NCBI RefSeq assembly: GCF_028769735.1 | Contig: NC_088170.1 | Location: forward strand, 53,353,585-53,417,584 | Length of the DNA stretch: 64,000 nt | Origin: Zonotrichia leucophrys gambelii | Lineage: Eukaryota; Chordata; Aves; Passeriformes; Passerellidae | Direction: 5' to 3' | Shown: one piece after another, positions 23,068-37,744 of the stretch | How positions within the stretch are numbered: position 1 is the stretch's first letter | How the letters are laid out: the number at the start of each line of letters is the position of its first letter | The notes under the pieces: generated by a model | The model's input: only the letters and a program-made list of their open reading frames with translations | What the model was told of the DNA's origin: nothing | Databases searched by the model: none | Program-made: the position numbers and the translations under genes

Positions 23068-25004
23068 ATGCTTGGTTTTACCCTCGGTAATGTTGTGTTT
23101 CTACAGCGTCAGATATTCTATGACAAATAAAAGCACAGCTAAGAACAGCTGGGAATAACATTGAGCATTGAAAATCCCTTGTGGTGCCTGAGAAAATCAT
23201 CATTTTTCAATAAACTACTGATATCATGCTCAACAAACTTAGCATTTTTTAAAACAGGATTCCAAACAGACTTGGTTAATAATTAAGGTTGTTTCTTCTT
23301 TGTTGCCCTCCGTGTGATGTGAGAATTATGCTTGGCAGAGGTTGACTAAAGCCGCTAAGGCAGGGCACCCATGGTAACATTTTCAAAGGTACATAGCTGA
23401 ATATTTTTGCAATGGAATTACAAAATACTTATTATTTATTAACAATTGTTATTATTACTATTGCTATTATTCTTTCATTATTTTTATTATTATTTTATTA
23501 TTCATCTTATGTTATTGGTAATTTTGAATAGCATCAAGAGTACATAATTGCATCCCAACAACCACTGAGACAGACAAATTCCATATTCCACATCAAAAAG
23601 GTGTGAATATTGCTCTTGTCTTTTTTTTTTGTCAGTGACCATGGACTTTTTTGAAATGGAAAGCTGGTACATGAAGCCAGCAGACCATAGAAATCTATCC
23701 TACTGTATGCTTAAGTACTAAAATGTATCTTACTAGAACCTCTTTATATGAGAATCAATAGGTTTGGAAGAATAGATGGCTGCTGATACTGCTGGTGGGC
23801 AGTAATTTATTGGCAATTTGTAAGAAAGTTGTAAAATACTCCATTTCATGCATTTTTTCTTATTTATTGCTAAAATGGCTGTAAAAAAATGCTATTCTCT
23901 GGTTTTAAGAATTGAGAATGCATAGCATGACATTAAAAGTGCATCAGCTAACAAAACCCCTCATCTTTTTCATAAAAAACAGAAAATGCCTTCCTCTCCT
24001 TCATTGAAAAAATCCATTCCTTAGAGATATAATTATGTGTAGCATTGGAGGCCACATCTCAGCTGATATTTACAATTGCTGGCATATTTGCCCAAGTTCT
24101 CTGACACAACTAAATATCTGCTATTTTGAGTCATTTTAGGAGGAGTGGTTCTCAGACAAGGTAAGAAGAGATGGATAACTGGCAACTGAACCTGCTCACA
24201 AACAGAGGCAGGTCCACCAGGGGTCATCTGGCTTGGCAGAAATGCAGCTCAGTGATCAGAGGAGCCCATCACTCTGGTGCAGCTGGCCCTAGAATGTCCA
24301 ATCTCACACTGGGTTGTTTCTTATTGTCACTCTGGGCTCTTTTAGTCTCTCCAACATGCCATGGGCTCTAGACCTCCATGATGCAATGATGTGCCTTTGG
24401 GCATAGTAAGCTCTCAGAATAAAAAACAACTGGAGTGAGTAGGGTGCCTTTTATTTTCTGAATCTCTGTTTTTATAGTAATTTTGCTTCTTATGACATGC
24501 CGCAGACATAGCCTGAGCACATCTGGAAACTCCTACTCACTCCCATGTTAAATGAGGCAGGGACAACCTAACAGCTGATCTAGAATATTTGTCTTGGACA
24601 GGATTCATATTTTCCATATTGGATCCCTAGAACTTAGGCTTTCAGTCTAACTCTTATATCTCTAAAAAATTAAGCTTTTATACAAATTCTTACTGCCAGC
24701 AGAGAGAGACACTTTCAAAAAGAAGGTAGAACTAAGACACCACTTATTTGCAAACTTTTCTCCACTGTCAAAAAGAAAAAAAAAGGGAAAAAACCCAGAC
24801 TGAAACCAAACTACAACCCAGCAATCCTACAAGAAAAAATAAATAATGTCTTGCTTCTTCTCAGCATTCTTGCCAAGGAACTCAAAATACTTTTAAGAAT
24901 ATAAAAGACTTTGTGATGAGTTTGGGCATCGTTATTTTAAGCATCCCCTTAAAATTTTAAATCTTGATATAGCCTACATATTTTGTAAGAACATGGTGTG
25001 ACTC
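23068..25004. other. AT-rich DNA with an ATT-rich tract, no gene seen
   Basis: An imperfect ATT-rich simple repeat fills about 23426-23505. A GC-richer patch lies at about 24130-24380, in which no conserved protein was seen. Nothing else is recognised. Confidence 0.55.
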
Positions 25005-25108
25005 TTGGGGACAGTGCTGTGTCAAGCCAGGAATTGGACTTGATGATCCTTGTGGATCCCTTCCAACTCAGCACATTCTGTGATTCTGTTTCTGTGATTC
25101 TATGATTC
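25005..25108 (+). mobile_element. CR1 3' end fragment
   Basis: The terminal CR1 segment GGAATTGGACTTGATGATCC is followed by CCCTTCCAACTCAG and four imperfect tail units of the ATTCTGTG/ATTCTATG type ending at about 25108. Only about 100 bp remain, so no coding part is left. Confidence 0.88.
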
Positions 25109-25857
25109 TTTTTACAAAAGAGATGATTATACGGACATAGAGGACTTTGAAATGTTGTCAGTGTTACCAAAAGTATCTTACAGCATGTCATTGTAATTTC
25201 TTAGTGGTCTTTTTGGTATTTAACAAAAAAGGGACTTTTCTTTATTGTTTAATAATGCATAATTCTTTTTCTGTTATTTATCTAATGTAATAGATGCTAC
25301 AAAAAAAAAAATCAGTAGCATTCATTACAGAGAAAGCCTTGGGTGCTATACTTATTTTGGGAAATGAGTACCTATTTATTAGAGTTATTTAGACAGATAG
25401 GCTGTTAACATGTAAATTTTCTACAAGAATGTTCTCTTAGTGATGCATGTACAATAACAGAAAGAAAAAATCCTATAAAAAGAGATTAAGTAAAAGTAAT
25501 GAAAATCACTGCATTGTTCTTACATACTGATGTCTTTAAGTTTTTTTCACTTTTTGTAAATATCTCTTGGACTACTCTTTTTACTTCTGGGACTCTTTTC
25601 AAGTCCCAATATTATGTCCAAGGAAAATAAGTAAAGAAGTCTGTTTAGTTTCCATCATACTTGGCAAGTGAAAATTCTGGAGAACTGAAGGTCTGAAACA
25701 GAATAACAGCTGTATCACTCAGTTTTCTCTTTTCCTTAGAATACAATTTATATTTCAACGACATAAACAAAAAACCTAAAAAAATTAAATGCAGTAGCTT
25801 TTTTCTTGTTTGGTTTTGGTTTTTTTAAATATTTTAAAGAAATGGCCTCATTAAATT
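25109..25857. other. AT-rich DNA between two CR1 fragments
   Basis: No gene or repeat was recognised apart from an A-rich run near 25300. Confidence 0.5.
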
Positions 25858-26112
25858 GCTTAGTTTGGAAAAAGTTTTTCAGACCATTGAGTTCAACTGT
25901 TGACTCAGCTCTGCCAAGTCCACCACTAAACCATGTCCTTAAGTGCCACATGTCCACATCTATAAAATACCTCCAGGGATGGTGACTCAACCATGTCTCT
26001 GGGCAGCCTGTTCCAATGCTTGACCACCATTTCTGTGACAAAAAATTTCCTTATATTCAATCTAAACCTTCCTTGGCACAACTTGAAATAGTTTTCTCTT
26101 GTACATCAGATA
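25858..26112 (-). mobile_element. CR1 LINE fragment (3' region)
   Basis: Read on the minus strand this is CR1. On the plus strand the telltale pieces are TGCCAAGTCCACCACTAAAC, CCTCCAGGGATGGTGACTC and GGGCAGCCTGTTCCAATGCT, the reverse complement of the CR1 3' region. The tail itself is eroded: the ATTCTATG units expected near 25850 are not clear. A minus-strand open frame at 25748-26041 overlaps it and is not an independent gene. Confidence 0.9.
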
Positions 26113-26147
26113 TTAGTCAATAGTTCCACAAGAGATAAATAATTCTC

Positions 26148-26188
26148 AAAAAAAAAAAAAAAAGAAAAAAGAAAAAAAAAGAGAAAAG
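26148..26188. repeat. A-rich low-complexity tract
   Basis: An A16 run is followed by A-rich sequence with single G interruptions. It lies 35 bp beyond the minus-strand CR1 fragment and is not its tail, since CR1 lacks poly-A and its 3' end is on the other side. Confidence 0.9.
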
Positions 26189-29100
26189 TAACACAATAAG
26201 ATCATGGACCAATAAAATTATGGCACTAACTATAGTATCTCAAAGTCTTTAAACAAGTGGTAGCCCTGGTAGTCCTGCACCAACTAAACTACAGTGTTTC
26301 ATGGAACTGCTAAGGAATACAATGTTAATAACAGAAATGCATTTTGTTGTTGCTTGTGTAATGAGAATAATTCTAAATGGGAGATACAGATTAATTTTGC
26401 TGTGCTGGTCACTATGAAGATCAATTTTCAAAATATTTATATTTCCTGCATGTTGACTAATTCAAAACATGATTTCTGGATAAGCTGAGAGGAAGAGTAA
26501 TTTAACAATCTTAATATGTTTTGAATGAACGAAATAATTGTGTTGTAATTGCTTTAAGTGTGTGTTACTAAATTGTTTAGACTGCGCCTCATTTTGTATG
26601 AAGCTGCATTCAAACACTGTGAACACAAAAACAGCCCTAGAAAGAACAACTAAACAGCCCTCAAGTGCATATATCACATGTGCAAGTCCTTAGAGTAAGA
26701 GGGATTTTATCTTTTATTGTCATGCAGCAGAGTCCTAATTGCCTTATGTCTTGGCTATGCCAACCACTCTGCCTCTCATCTGATTTTCTTCTTGTTATTA
26801 TGATGGAATGTGAACCAAGACTTCCTTGTTTTACTGCTTTTAAGTACTAGTCTCAGACACTAATATCTGCTTCTGTTGTTTGAGCCTTTAATTTTGTCTA
26901 CTGTACAGGAAGTGGCCTATTTAGTGTCCTCTCCCTTTTAGTTGACTAAATCTAGCTTGAAATTTCTGAAAGAAAACAGCTGCCCTTTGGTACAACACAA
27001 AAATCAGTGGATTTCACATTCCCCTCTCCTTCCTGAGACTGAGGACAAGGATGGGTTGCTAAACCAGGAGCAGACATTTATTGTGCTAGCAGGTGCCACA
27101 ACATTTTTCCATGCAAGATCCACATGCCATCTTTGTCTAAGGCTTGGTTTCATTCATGAAAGACAAATTCTTGGCTCAACTGACCCCACAAGTTGAAATT
27201 CTCAAAGTTTCTGGGGGAAAAAAATTAAAATTGAAGTGAAAGGTCATGAAATGTAGTCCAGATTTTGATTCTCCAGTAGTCTTCTCCCTGGCTTGCTTGG
27301 ACTCCATGGTATAATTTCCAGAAAAACATTATTCTTGTCTTCCTTATGAGCCAGGGTGTATAGCAGAAAATTGCAGCAGTGCAAAAGTGAGGTGACAGGC
27401 CCAGAATCTCTAATGCTTGTGGAGAGACCAGAGCATCCAGCAGTAACTACAGACCTCTCCCATATTATTTCTAAACTTTGCTATTGGGAATGACAGCTGC
27501 AGTCATGTATTCTTAGACATTTTGTTGCTTGTTTTACTCACTGTTATCACCACTTTCCAATGTAATTATCAGAATAATGAGAAGTTCTTGCCATGGAGAT
27601 TGAGATGAAGGTGAAAGTTCCCTTTGGGCTCCAGTAACATGAGCCAATGCAGAAAGTGTTTTTGAGAAAGAATGTTATGGGGAGGAAAAGCTTTCCAATG
27701 ATGCTCCCTCACCTGTGGTTTGTACCTTCACTGGGTGACACATAACCAAAATGGTCTTTCTTTGAGTCGAGCCGTGCATTCATTATGATTTCTTTTAAAG
27801 ACAGGACTCATCATATTGCACCAAAATTGATAAATTTGGTTTATTAAAATAGTTCTAATTCTGTATCCAGAATATCCTTCTGAGGCCTTTTCAGAATGTG
27901 TCTGTGTTTCTGTCAAACAAGGTTTCCTGAAATAAAAGGAAATTTATTTTTTAGGAAATATGTTGGCCTCTTGCCTACTCATTCTCAGCAACAAAGCATG
28001 CCAGTGTTAGTGTCCTGGCTATCTGAGACCTTCTCTCTCCCAGCAAGTGTTGCTTGTCTGAGCTTAGTCAGTATTTTAGTGCCTGGGCACAATATCTGAG
28101 AGCAGTTGCAAAGTGCTCCTCTTTAGCAGAATTGCATATCTACTCTATTTTCATCTTTAACCACATTTTGACAAATGGGAATAATATCCTCACACACAGG
28201 ATGACTTTCTTTTTATTTCTAACCTAATATCAGTTGTAAGATTTCATGCAACCAGAATCCAAGGAAGCAAATTCTCTCTACCTATAATTCTCAGTCAGCT
28301 GCTGATAATTCAGTAAGGATATTCAGAGTAGTTTCTAATGCAAATTCAGGGTTATATGTTGAATGTTCATATCTGAGTGTACTTTACTATTGGATTGGAT
28401 GCTAATACTTGTTTCCCTACTTGACCTATTTATTGGTAGTGTGGTCTGATGGGCTGTGGGCATGGAGGACACCATATCTCACCGTTGCACAGCTTTCTTT
28501 AGCACTTCTGCCACTGCCCTGAAGAGTTGAAGAGATGCTGAGATGACATGGAAAGGCAGGAGTTCCCTGCACTTCTTTTTGGCATGTGGGCACAGTGAGA
28601 TACTGGTGAGGCAAATTGCCTTGTATCCCAGACTAAATCTCAGTCTCTGGATGAACAAATATCAGATTTTTTCTGTGACTGTCTTTTCCCCTTAACAGGC
28701 TGGCACAATTCTCTAAGAGACGTTTAGTTCTAGTCTTTTATTTCCTTAACAGAAAAATGGAAGCTAACCCTCTCAGCAGAGTTTGGTGAAAATGTATGAG
28801 TCTTTTTTAAAGTTTAACAGTTTTAAAGGTTTTTGGTTTTTTTCTTTTGTTAATGTTAAAATTAGATCATCAATGAAACTGCAACAGATAGGTATTTAGA
28901 GGAAAACCTGTAATAAAATATTTTGGAGAACAGAAGTTATAAATGTCAAATGTATCAGGAGATGCATAAATTTTAGACAATATCTCCAGGTCCTTCCTAA
29001 CTGCTTGGCTACTGAGATTTTGCATGCGTCTTTCACTACAGAGTAACTTTTCTCAAGGTAGATTTTTCTTGGTAGAGGTCTTTGTGCATAACCACAGTGC

Positions 29101-29602
29101 ATTAAATACCACCAAAACTTTGTGCTGGATTGCTACCAAGTATATTTTTCCAAGGGTGACATTTTTGTTACTGGACTTTTGGCCCTTTCTATGTTGAATT
29201 ATTAGTACAGATGAATATCTATCCACTATTCATAGCACATCTATCTTGTCTGGATGTTTTGGACAGTTTAGAAATGTTGATAACTAGAAGCAATTTCTCA
29301 CCAAAGACAAAGCAGAGTATTTAATAATTAAATCTTTCAAAAGAAAAACAGAAATATATTTCTGTCTTTCTTTTGAAAGAGCATTCATAATTCTCAAGTT
29401 CAAACACCTAATTCTGTTACTCCAACTAGCCAAACGGCTGCATCTAGTGCAGGAAAACAAAACCAACAAACCAAAACTGGGACAAAACAAAGACTCAAGA
29501 CACATTATTCCAGGTGATATTTCTTTTAATGCCTCTCTAGATGTCTGGGGCTCTCCAGAATGTGAGATGTAAATGTCTGGGTCTGTCACTCTCAACAGAG
29601 AT
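26189..29602. other. AT-rich DNA with no gene seen
   Basis: The 3.4-kb stretch has no recognisable transposon or conserved coding sequence. Short open frames on both strands lack any domain. Confidence 0.55.
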
Positions 29603-29668
29603 TTCATAGAAGCATAGAATGGTTTTGGTTAGAAGCGACTTTAAAATTCCAACCTTGCTGCCATGGGA
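29603..29668 (-). mobile_element. Short CR1 3' end fragment
   Basis: On the plus strand CATAGAAGCATAGAATGG followed by TTTTGGTTAGAAG and CCAACCTTGCTGCCATGGG is the reverse complement of a CR1 3' end, including its tail. Only about 65 bp are left. Confidence 0.8.
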
Positions 29669-32600
29669 GATTGTTTCTGGATGCTGAGAAAACTAACCAA
29701 GGAAGATATTGCAGTAAATAAGCAGCTTTATGTGGGGAGGTTTCACCATTTAAAGACTGTGAATATACAGTCTTGTATACAAACTAGGCAAGGTTTTGAC
29801 AAGCAAAACAGCAGGATGTTTTGACTTAATTTTTGTGTCTGTTTACTTTTTTTCTTGCTTTAAAAGAATGAAAGTGAAATCAGAAGGTTTCACGATTGTA
29901 TCTCTGAGATACACCTTTTTAAAATCAAGTTAATTTGTCATTTGTGGCTTCATTGTAACTGTGGACTGGAAAGCAATGTGGATAATCAGAAAAATGAAAA
30001 TGAAAACTGTTTTTGTGTAAGTTCTTTTCCTTTCTAGCTGGGAGAGTTCGATAGACAAATTTTGTACTATGCAGAACATACATAAAAGATATTTACAAGG
30101 ATTTTAGGGGTAGCTATATATTTTTATGTTTATGTAAAACAGAAAAAGTTCTTATAAGAACTCAAGTCAACAGTCAAAAATTTAAAGTGAAATTGTGAAT
30201 CAGTGTAATTATAAAATAGTTAAAACCAGGGACAATTTCTCATCTCACCTCCAAAGCAGAGTTTAAGTGTTCACTGAACACTTTATGAAAATGATATCAA
30301 AATGTAATGTTGACATTATATCCTAAAGGAGTAATTTAATTAACTGTATTTACACGGAAAAGTTTGGAGACATTGAAACAGTTACCAAGATATCCCTCAG
30401 TTCAGCATGATAATGTGTAAACTATGTAGGCAGCCTTAAAGAACTGAAGTTCACATTAAGGTTTTTATGCTATTACTCAGAGCTATTATGGAAAGTATCC
30501 TTCCTTCACATGGAAATAACCTGCATTGCATCCAGTGGTTCTCAAGGCTGGGCAAGGAATACATCTCTGCTAACACAATAGCCAAATCACAATTGTCTCT
30601 CTTCAGGGTGGGCGGAAAGTTGGGAGCAGCAGCTGGAGCATTAGAGGAACTGACAAGTTATGTTTTTATGACCTGCTTGAAACAATCTGTTTCGACATTT
30701 CAGGAATTACCACAGCTTCTGGGAAAAGCCAAACATGTAGTCTGATCCCAACAAGCCAGTGGTCTGTGTTGAAGTTTAATTAAGCCACCTACCGAGAAAG
30801 CTACCATAGGGGAAGCTCTTCTCTGAGCATGGATTTGCAAACCAGTGGAGAGCATCCAGGGAAGACAGCAGTTTCAACACCCAATATATTTGCCCTAGTT
30901 CCTATGAATTACACGCCCTACTTCTTATGAATTATGCATACTGAAAGCTCAGTAGGGAATAATCTTCACAAATTTAGTCATTACAATGCTGAACTAGTCA
31001 GTTTGTAAATCCATAAATAAACTGTATATTTTACCTACCCTACTAGTTTAGTTTTGTAATTGAGCAGTATAGTTAGTCATTAATTAGTTTACAGATTGTC
31101 ATTACCATGATCTATTTACTTTTTAAGCTTCTTCTGGTTTAGTTTTAATCCATCACTATCAGTGAATTTTCAGAAAGCTGCATGATGTGATGCAGTATGT
31201 CACTTGTGTCCTTAGATAGCATGATATAAGAATGAAAACAGGCACCATGCCAGAGAACAAAGATCATTAGATGGAATTAAAGAATTTACATGTAATAGGT
31301 CTTAGTTTATATTACATTAAAAAATGAGCTCTTAAGTATAGCTTATTTTAAAACAATTCAGTTACATTTTTACAGAATTGTTCTTTAAATTTTTGGTACA
31401 ATATATTGTGAAGAGGTTATGAATGATTTTTAAATAAACACTGTGATGATGTCAGTGGGACAGTTCCTGCAAGTAAAAATTCCCAAGGCTGGGGCCAGAT
31501 TTGAAAAGTTTATGTGAGGTTTTTTAAGTGTAAGTACATCTTGGTACTCATTGGAGCTTGCTAAGATTAGTTTGTAGACCATAAAAGGAAGTGATACATG
31601 ACTACACTCCTCTTTCTTCTTGTCTCTTTCTCCTCTCACTTGTTGCTGTTTTTAGAATCAGTCCCATGTTCTACCTGGAACATGAAAACTGTTTTTTAAT
31701 TTTGAATGAAAATCCATATTGTAGTTTTGAGACACCTCTTTAAAAATATCTTTCCCAACATATTTCTGCTTTATTGCTTCATCTACTTTGTCCTATCCAC
31801 CACTTTAAAAGGTGCCTGTTTGTTACAGATGGTGCCTTATTTTAGCTTGCTAGGAATTCTTTTATTCAGGAAAGGATGATAACTTGTGGGTATTTGGATT
31901 ATTGTCAAATGCCAGCATTTTTTGTTTGTTTGTAGCAATCAACCATTTTCTAAAAGTGGGGAAAATAGGGGATTTCTATATCTATCTCAGGTTTAATCTT
32001 ATCCTAACAAAAATCCTGAGGATGTTAGAGGGTGCAATTTTCCTCTATGGGCTACATAAATACTTAGAATTCATCTTTCGCTGGTGTTTGCATTTCACGC
32101 TGAGGAATCCCTGTCTGTCAGGAAGGTTGGAATTTTTAAAAACTTAAATGTCACAGAAGTTGTGAAATAGATAATGCTTTCCATAGATGAATTATGTTGC
32201 TTGCCAGTCAAGGATAGATTCCTCTATGAAAATCTGGTAATTTAGTAATTTGTGCAGAATACATGAAGAGGGGTAATGAGGTTCCTCAATTTACTGGAAA
32301 AACACTCACAAGATATTTTGAAGTATGAAGAAATTCAATTGCCTGGGAGATGTTTTCTGTAACAGTTTCACTTCTTTGAAGATTGCAATGATATTTCTCT
32401 GTTTTTCAGTTTAAAAAATTAGAGTCAATCTCCACTAAAATCCCAGGGGAAAAAAATACACTGGCTTCCATGAAAACTAGAATGACAATCTACTTGTTTA
32501 TCTACTACTGAAATATTCCAATATTCTTTAACTCTTCCAAATCATAACTTCAAGGAAAATTTATTTAAACCATTTCCTGCTACCCATACATGGCAACATT

Positions 32601-35600
32601 AAAAAAAATGCAGCAAACACAGCAGAATAGAAAAACTTAAAAATTACTCTTGATGTGAAAATGTGGTATAGAAATTCTTGTTCTTCATAGCAAAATTTGA
32701 AGCACATTTACTAAAGAAAAGACATGAAATAACTGCATAAATGATACACACCTACATGCAATAGTTAGACTGTAACATTGCATGATTTTACTTGCTGTAA
32801 TTTAGAGATTTTAGCAGAGAATTAGGATGAGATATCAGCTTTACAGCTATAAGTAATCATCACTTTTATCATTGAAGGGTTTTCTACATTCAAAATTCAA
32901 TGACTTCATTAAAAAAAGGATATACAAGATGTTCACACTGTACACATATGTATATGCGATGAAATAGTTAAATAATTAACTAGAACTAATAAGATTAAGA
33001 TCCTGAAGAATGGACTATACAGGCAAAAGATCCCCAGATTAGTTTGGGCAGACACACACAGGTTCTTAAAAGAAGCTGCCTATAAGCTTAGGAGCTTGAG
33101 CAACTGACAGCCAGAACAGGAAAAACAACATAAGCCATGAGAGAGCTGGGCTCTAAGTGACATTTAAACAGCCAGTAAATGGATCTTTGCAGAGCTGAAC
33201 CTTTAGCATCTGCAGGTTCTGTCAGACATGCCAGCTGTGCAGGACATGAGCACGAGCCTGGCTGCCGGGATCAGAGCAGGATGCAGGGAGCAGCTTTGAC
33301 ACAGTTGATGTTCAGGGGTCATATGTTCCTCCTGGTTTTCAGTGTGTTGGGGATTTTACCCCGAAAAATGAAACCTAGGTGGGGACCGACTATAGCAGCT
33401 CCTCCATAGAGCACAAAGTTCAGGCTGGCAATGCCTCAGAGTGCCAGGAGGAAGAGTTTATCTATATATAAATAATAGGAAGTGAATCAGTGACCCAATT
33501 TTACTTGTTTTGATTTGTTGATTTGTTTTGTGTATGGGTCCTTCTTTACGGGGTTGCTAGAACAAGATGAGTTTCAGTCACCTGACTAAGATCATCTGTT
33601 TGAGAACATTGATTGGATTAGTTACTTACTTCAAGGTTTCTTACACATGACCCTGGTACACTTTAAGAAATACTCTTTATCCAGTTACAGATTTTACGAC
33701 AACAATACTTATCACAAAGAATAATGTCTTCAAAATTACAAATGTATGCTGAAGGTGCTATAAATATAATTTATATCATGTTTAAAATTAAAATAGCTAC
33801 TTACACTTCAGTTGAATTAGAGGAGAAAGCATGCTTGGGCCTTTTGGTTTTGTTTTTGCCATGTACAAGATTAGGGTAGAATCTTAACTAAGTTGGATTA
33901 GTGTCCTTGTGTCGTCTGCAAATAGGATATCTATAAATAACCTTAAGTCTTAGTTTAGTTTGTATTTTAACATGTTCCAGGATTGTGAGAACAGGACCAG
34001 AGTGAGAGTATGAGGTGACCATGAGGTAAACTTTTATATGATGCAAGAAAAATGACCTGGGACTGTTTCTCATTAAACTAACTTCATTTCAAGGCCATTC
34101 CATAGTTTTTCTCAGAAAGAGGAGAATAAATTATATAATTTTTTATTCCAGTTGCCAGTAGCTTATTCTTGGAACACACTCTGTCTGAATTTAGAAAATG
34201 GAAATAAAGATAAATTCACATACCAAGGAATGGAAGGTATTATAACAACTGACAGGTATATCAGATTATTCATTTGTCATAACATCAAACGAGCTTCAGC
34301 TGAAAGTACAGACCAGGGGGAAGGTTAAGGTTCATGCACTCTTTGGACTGTTTTGGGATGACAACATGAATTTTTATTTGCTTGTTCAATGAGTAATGAC
34401 CTTCAAAATGCTACAGGAATGAAGACATGCAAATGTCAAGAGAAAGTCTCTTCTCAGGAGACTACCAGTGTTACAAATGGTTTTTGCTGATTATCTGAGT
34501 TTCAGTGGAGAAAGGAAAAAGACAAGTATCATCACCAAGTCCTTTGACTTTCTTGCTTTTATTGAAATATTTTCTTTAATCAGAATTTGGTATTCCTTTA
34601 AAACTATTTGCTTCATGCAGAAAGCATTGCCTTGTTACCTGTTAATCTGATTTTGGATTCCAGAGCTGATTTGCCACTTCAAAAAAGAACAGGAGGAGCA
34701 AAACCCCACAAAAATCTAACAATGCAAGTGTTCACTGGGACCTGCAGCACTTCAAATGTCATTCAGGCAAATAACCCACAAATTAATTTCTCAGTAGTAA
34801 AGGTGGCAAGAGGGCAGCCATGTTGTGTGAGTGTAAGTCTATATGAGTGGTAACAAATATAGACTTAAAAGTGACAATTCAGCCTTATCTCATAGGGCAT
34901 TTTTCTGGTCACTCTTTCCCCTGAGTTAGTTTCTGCAGTGAAAAAATTCTAGAGGGACTTACCAACATCAGAAAAATACTCTATTAGTTTGAGAATACAA
35001 GTATGCAAGTACTGACATTTTTTAAAATGCAAGGTATGAATGGGAAAATTAACTACAATTAAATCAGGGAAGGGCTGACATAAGATTTAGCCAAAAAGAA
35101 ATTTCACTTTATGATAAAGATGTTTTGAGCTTTACTTTTTTCTTGTTTCTGTTGTGCTTTAATTTTAAAATTGCAATTGAAGCAGAGAAGCTGTTTTTCG
35201 AATTATAGTCTGTGATTCCTAGAACTGGCATATTTCTGTTCATTTGTAGTATTTAGAGATCACAAGAAGATAATAGAACTGCTTTAGTGATAGACTTTCA
35301 TCTATGCTTCCTTCCTGGCCTGCTAATAAGTTTTGTCTCTTACCCTTCTTTGGATACTTAAGTTCAGTGACAGTGGTTTGTTGTTGTTGCTGTTGTTGCA
35401 GTTACTCAAGATTATTTCAAGTCTCATGTTGCAAGCAGTTTCATAAAGCTTCAAGGTCTGCATAAAGAGGTCACTTAAATTCAGGGTCAGTATTTGTTCA
35501 TTTGTACACTCCTGAGTCACTAAATGGTGAGCTCATAGTCAGTAATTTTAAAAGGAAAAAAATAATTTCTGTAACCTGTCTCTGGCTTAGTGAATTAGCA

Positions 35601-35855
35601 CACAGGATTGAGTAAAAATAGGAGAGTTAATCATCTCTAGTACAGACAGCAAAGCTGTTTCTGAGTGAGAATAAGTCACTTGTGCTCTATCACATCTCAG
35701 TCACTGTTTGTTGTGCCCATGTTAGAGCAGCAATGGAGTTACTGTCCCACAGGTAAAGTCAAATAGGCTCACAGAACCCACCATACTCTACCATCCTCAC
35801 CTAATCACAAACTGCTTCCCTCTTGGAGCAGCAGATCACAAATGTAAAACTGGCA
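29669..35855. other. AT-rich DNA with no gene seen
   Basis: No gene or transposon is recognised in 6.2 kb. GC-richer patches occur at about 30480-30770 and 33170-33440, each with one open frame of 76-92 codons without known resemblance. A GTT-type short repeat lies at about 35377-35399. Confidence 0.5.
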
Positions 35856-35888
<33 letters not shown>

Positions 35889-35897
35889 GTCTGTGTC
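35856..35897. repeat. (GT)n microsatellite
   Basis: About 20 GT units are interrupted by one TTT and one CT. It is likely polymorphic and is the longest dinucleotide repeat seen here. Confidence 0.92.
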
Positions 35898-37744
35898 CAA
35901 AATCAAACAAAATGTAGCAAATCAGGAATGCTATTTAGATGAAACATCTGTAAAATGCAAACAGACTTTTATGGACTAATCCAGTCAGTTTGTTTGCCTC
36001 CCAACCTGCAAGAAAGGTGAAGAGAGAGAAAGATGAAGTAATGACAAAGTTTGTGGATTCTTTTCGTTTGAAAGAAAATGATCAGGTTCATAAATGACTG
36101 CAAAGTAGAAAAGATGCCCAGTATTTTAGATGCTGTGGGCTATCTTCTTGAGCTAGTTTCTTTGCAGATATTCACTGAGTGCCTGATTCTGCCTCACTTG
36201 GAGCACACTAAGTAGCATTTTAGGGAAAATGCTGTACTCAGGATGGACATTGTCAATTTATTTTGAGATGCACACTTCACTGTGGACACAGCCTGTGCTA
36301 AAGGCTCAGTACAACTAATGAGGCTCAGGGACATGAAGTGTTGTTCTCCCTCCAAAAATGGGGCACCTCTATTGTATGAGAGGCAGCTGCCTTTCAGCAG
36401 CACTGGCACAAATTTCTGTACACAGGTGAATGCAGGCAGGGGCTGGCTGCTCCTCCCTCAGCAGACAGGATGTGCACCTTATTATCAGGAAGATGGATAA
36501 ATTAACTGCCCAATTAACTCTCTTCCACCATCATCTTCCACAGAGTACTCAGTGTTTTCTTCTATCTCCCGTATCAATCAAAAATTGTGAGTCTGCCTTG
36601 TAGTTTCGGAATATGACCACAAATATTGTTCAGATCCTTCCAGAACTAAAGTCTCAGGTACCTTTGAAATAAAAGATGATTGTCACCTTTGTCATAACCT
36701 TTTGGGATGACTGCCTTTCAGATCTTCAAGAAGTCAATAAATTGAAGTTGAATGAATAGCTTGGCACTGTAAAAATAATCTGTATCAAGAAAGTATAGTG
36801 GAATAATGATCTAAAAAAAATATTAGTTTTAATTCATGCATGAAAGTGACCTGATGGCTCCTAAAAGATGAGCTATGATTAGATTAATTCTCTTTCAAGT
36901 AGATTAAAATGAGACCTTATAAATATCTAAGTAATAAATTCATGCTAAAATTATTAACCTGATTAATTTCTTAAATGGGATAGATTATTCCAATTAAGTC
37001 TTCAAATATGTTGCAGGAAAAAAATAATATCACACCTCATAAAAACAATATTCTTTTATTGAGTTTTTTAACATTCCAGAGTTCATGAAAGTACAGTAAT
37101 TATGTTTTTTATTTTCAATTAATTTATGCAGATAAAAGGCTACACCTTGTTTCATTTATATGATCATGTGTAAAACTAACAAACAGTGAGATTGAGGAAT
37201 TTCCTAATCAAGTTCTGAAACTGATTCTTCTTGCTATTAAAGGAAAAATCACAGTTTCAGCGTCTCCACTTTTTTACAATTTACGTTTACTCATAAAGAA
37301 ATTCAATTTTTAAGCTAAAAGAAAGTTGTTGATATGAGATCACTCTTCAAGGAAAGAGTAACTTCACACTTCTGGCAGCTAGTGTTACTCTGTGTGCACT
37401 CCCTACCAAGACCAATTGCTAAAAATTCTTTAATTAGGTATGGTATGATAGGTGCTCACTCCCTGGTTCTTCCTCATGACAAGGTCAATACTGAAGGATA
37501 AATTTAATTTATTTTATTAATTATATACTGAGAACATAATAAACACTGTACTGTAAACTGAACTGTACTTACAATATCATCTGGGAAAATATTATTATCA
37601 TTGTATTGGTAAAAAGGTTATGATAGATTGATCAAATAATTGAAGGAAATTCCCTAGAAAACAACTCACAAGAAAACTCATGTTATTTCAAAGACAGTCA
37701 ATTGACTAAATATATATATACTTCTTTTCTATAATTTAGAAAAT
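35898..37744. other. AT-rich DNA with no gene seen
   Basis: Nothing recognised. Two overlapping, opposite open frames near 36194-36500 share a GC-richer patch and resemble no family I know. Confidence 0.5.

Noticed and set aside
26148..26188. Poly-A tract as the tail of a processed pseudogene or SINE
   Set aside because: The sequence just upstream is a minus-strand CR1 fragment in the wrong orientation, and no retroposed gene was recognised.
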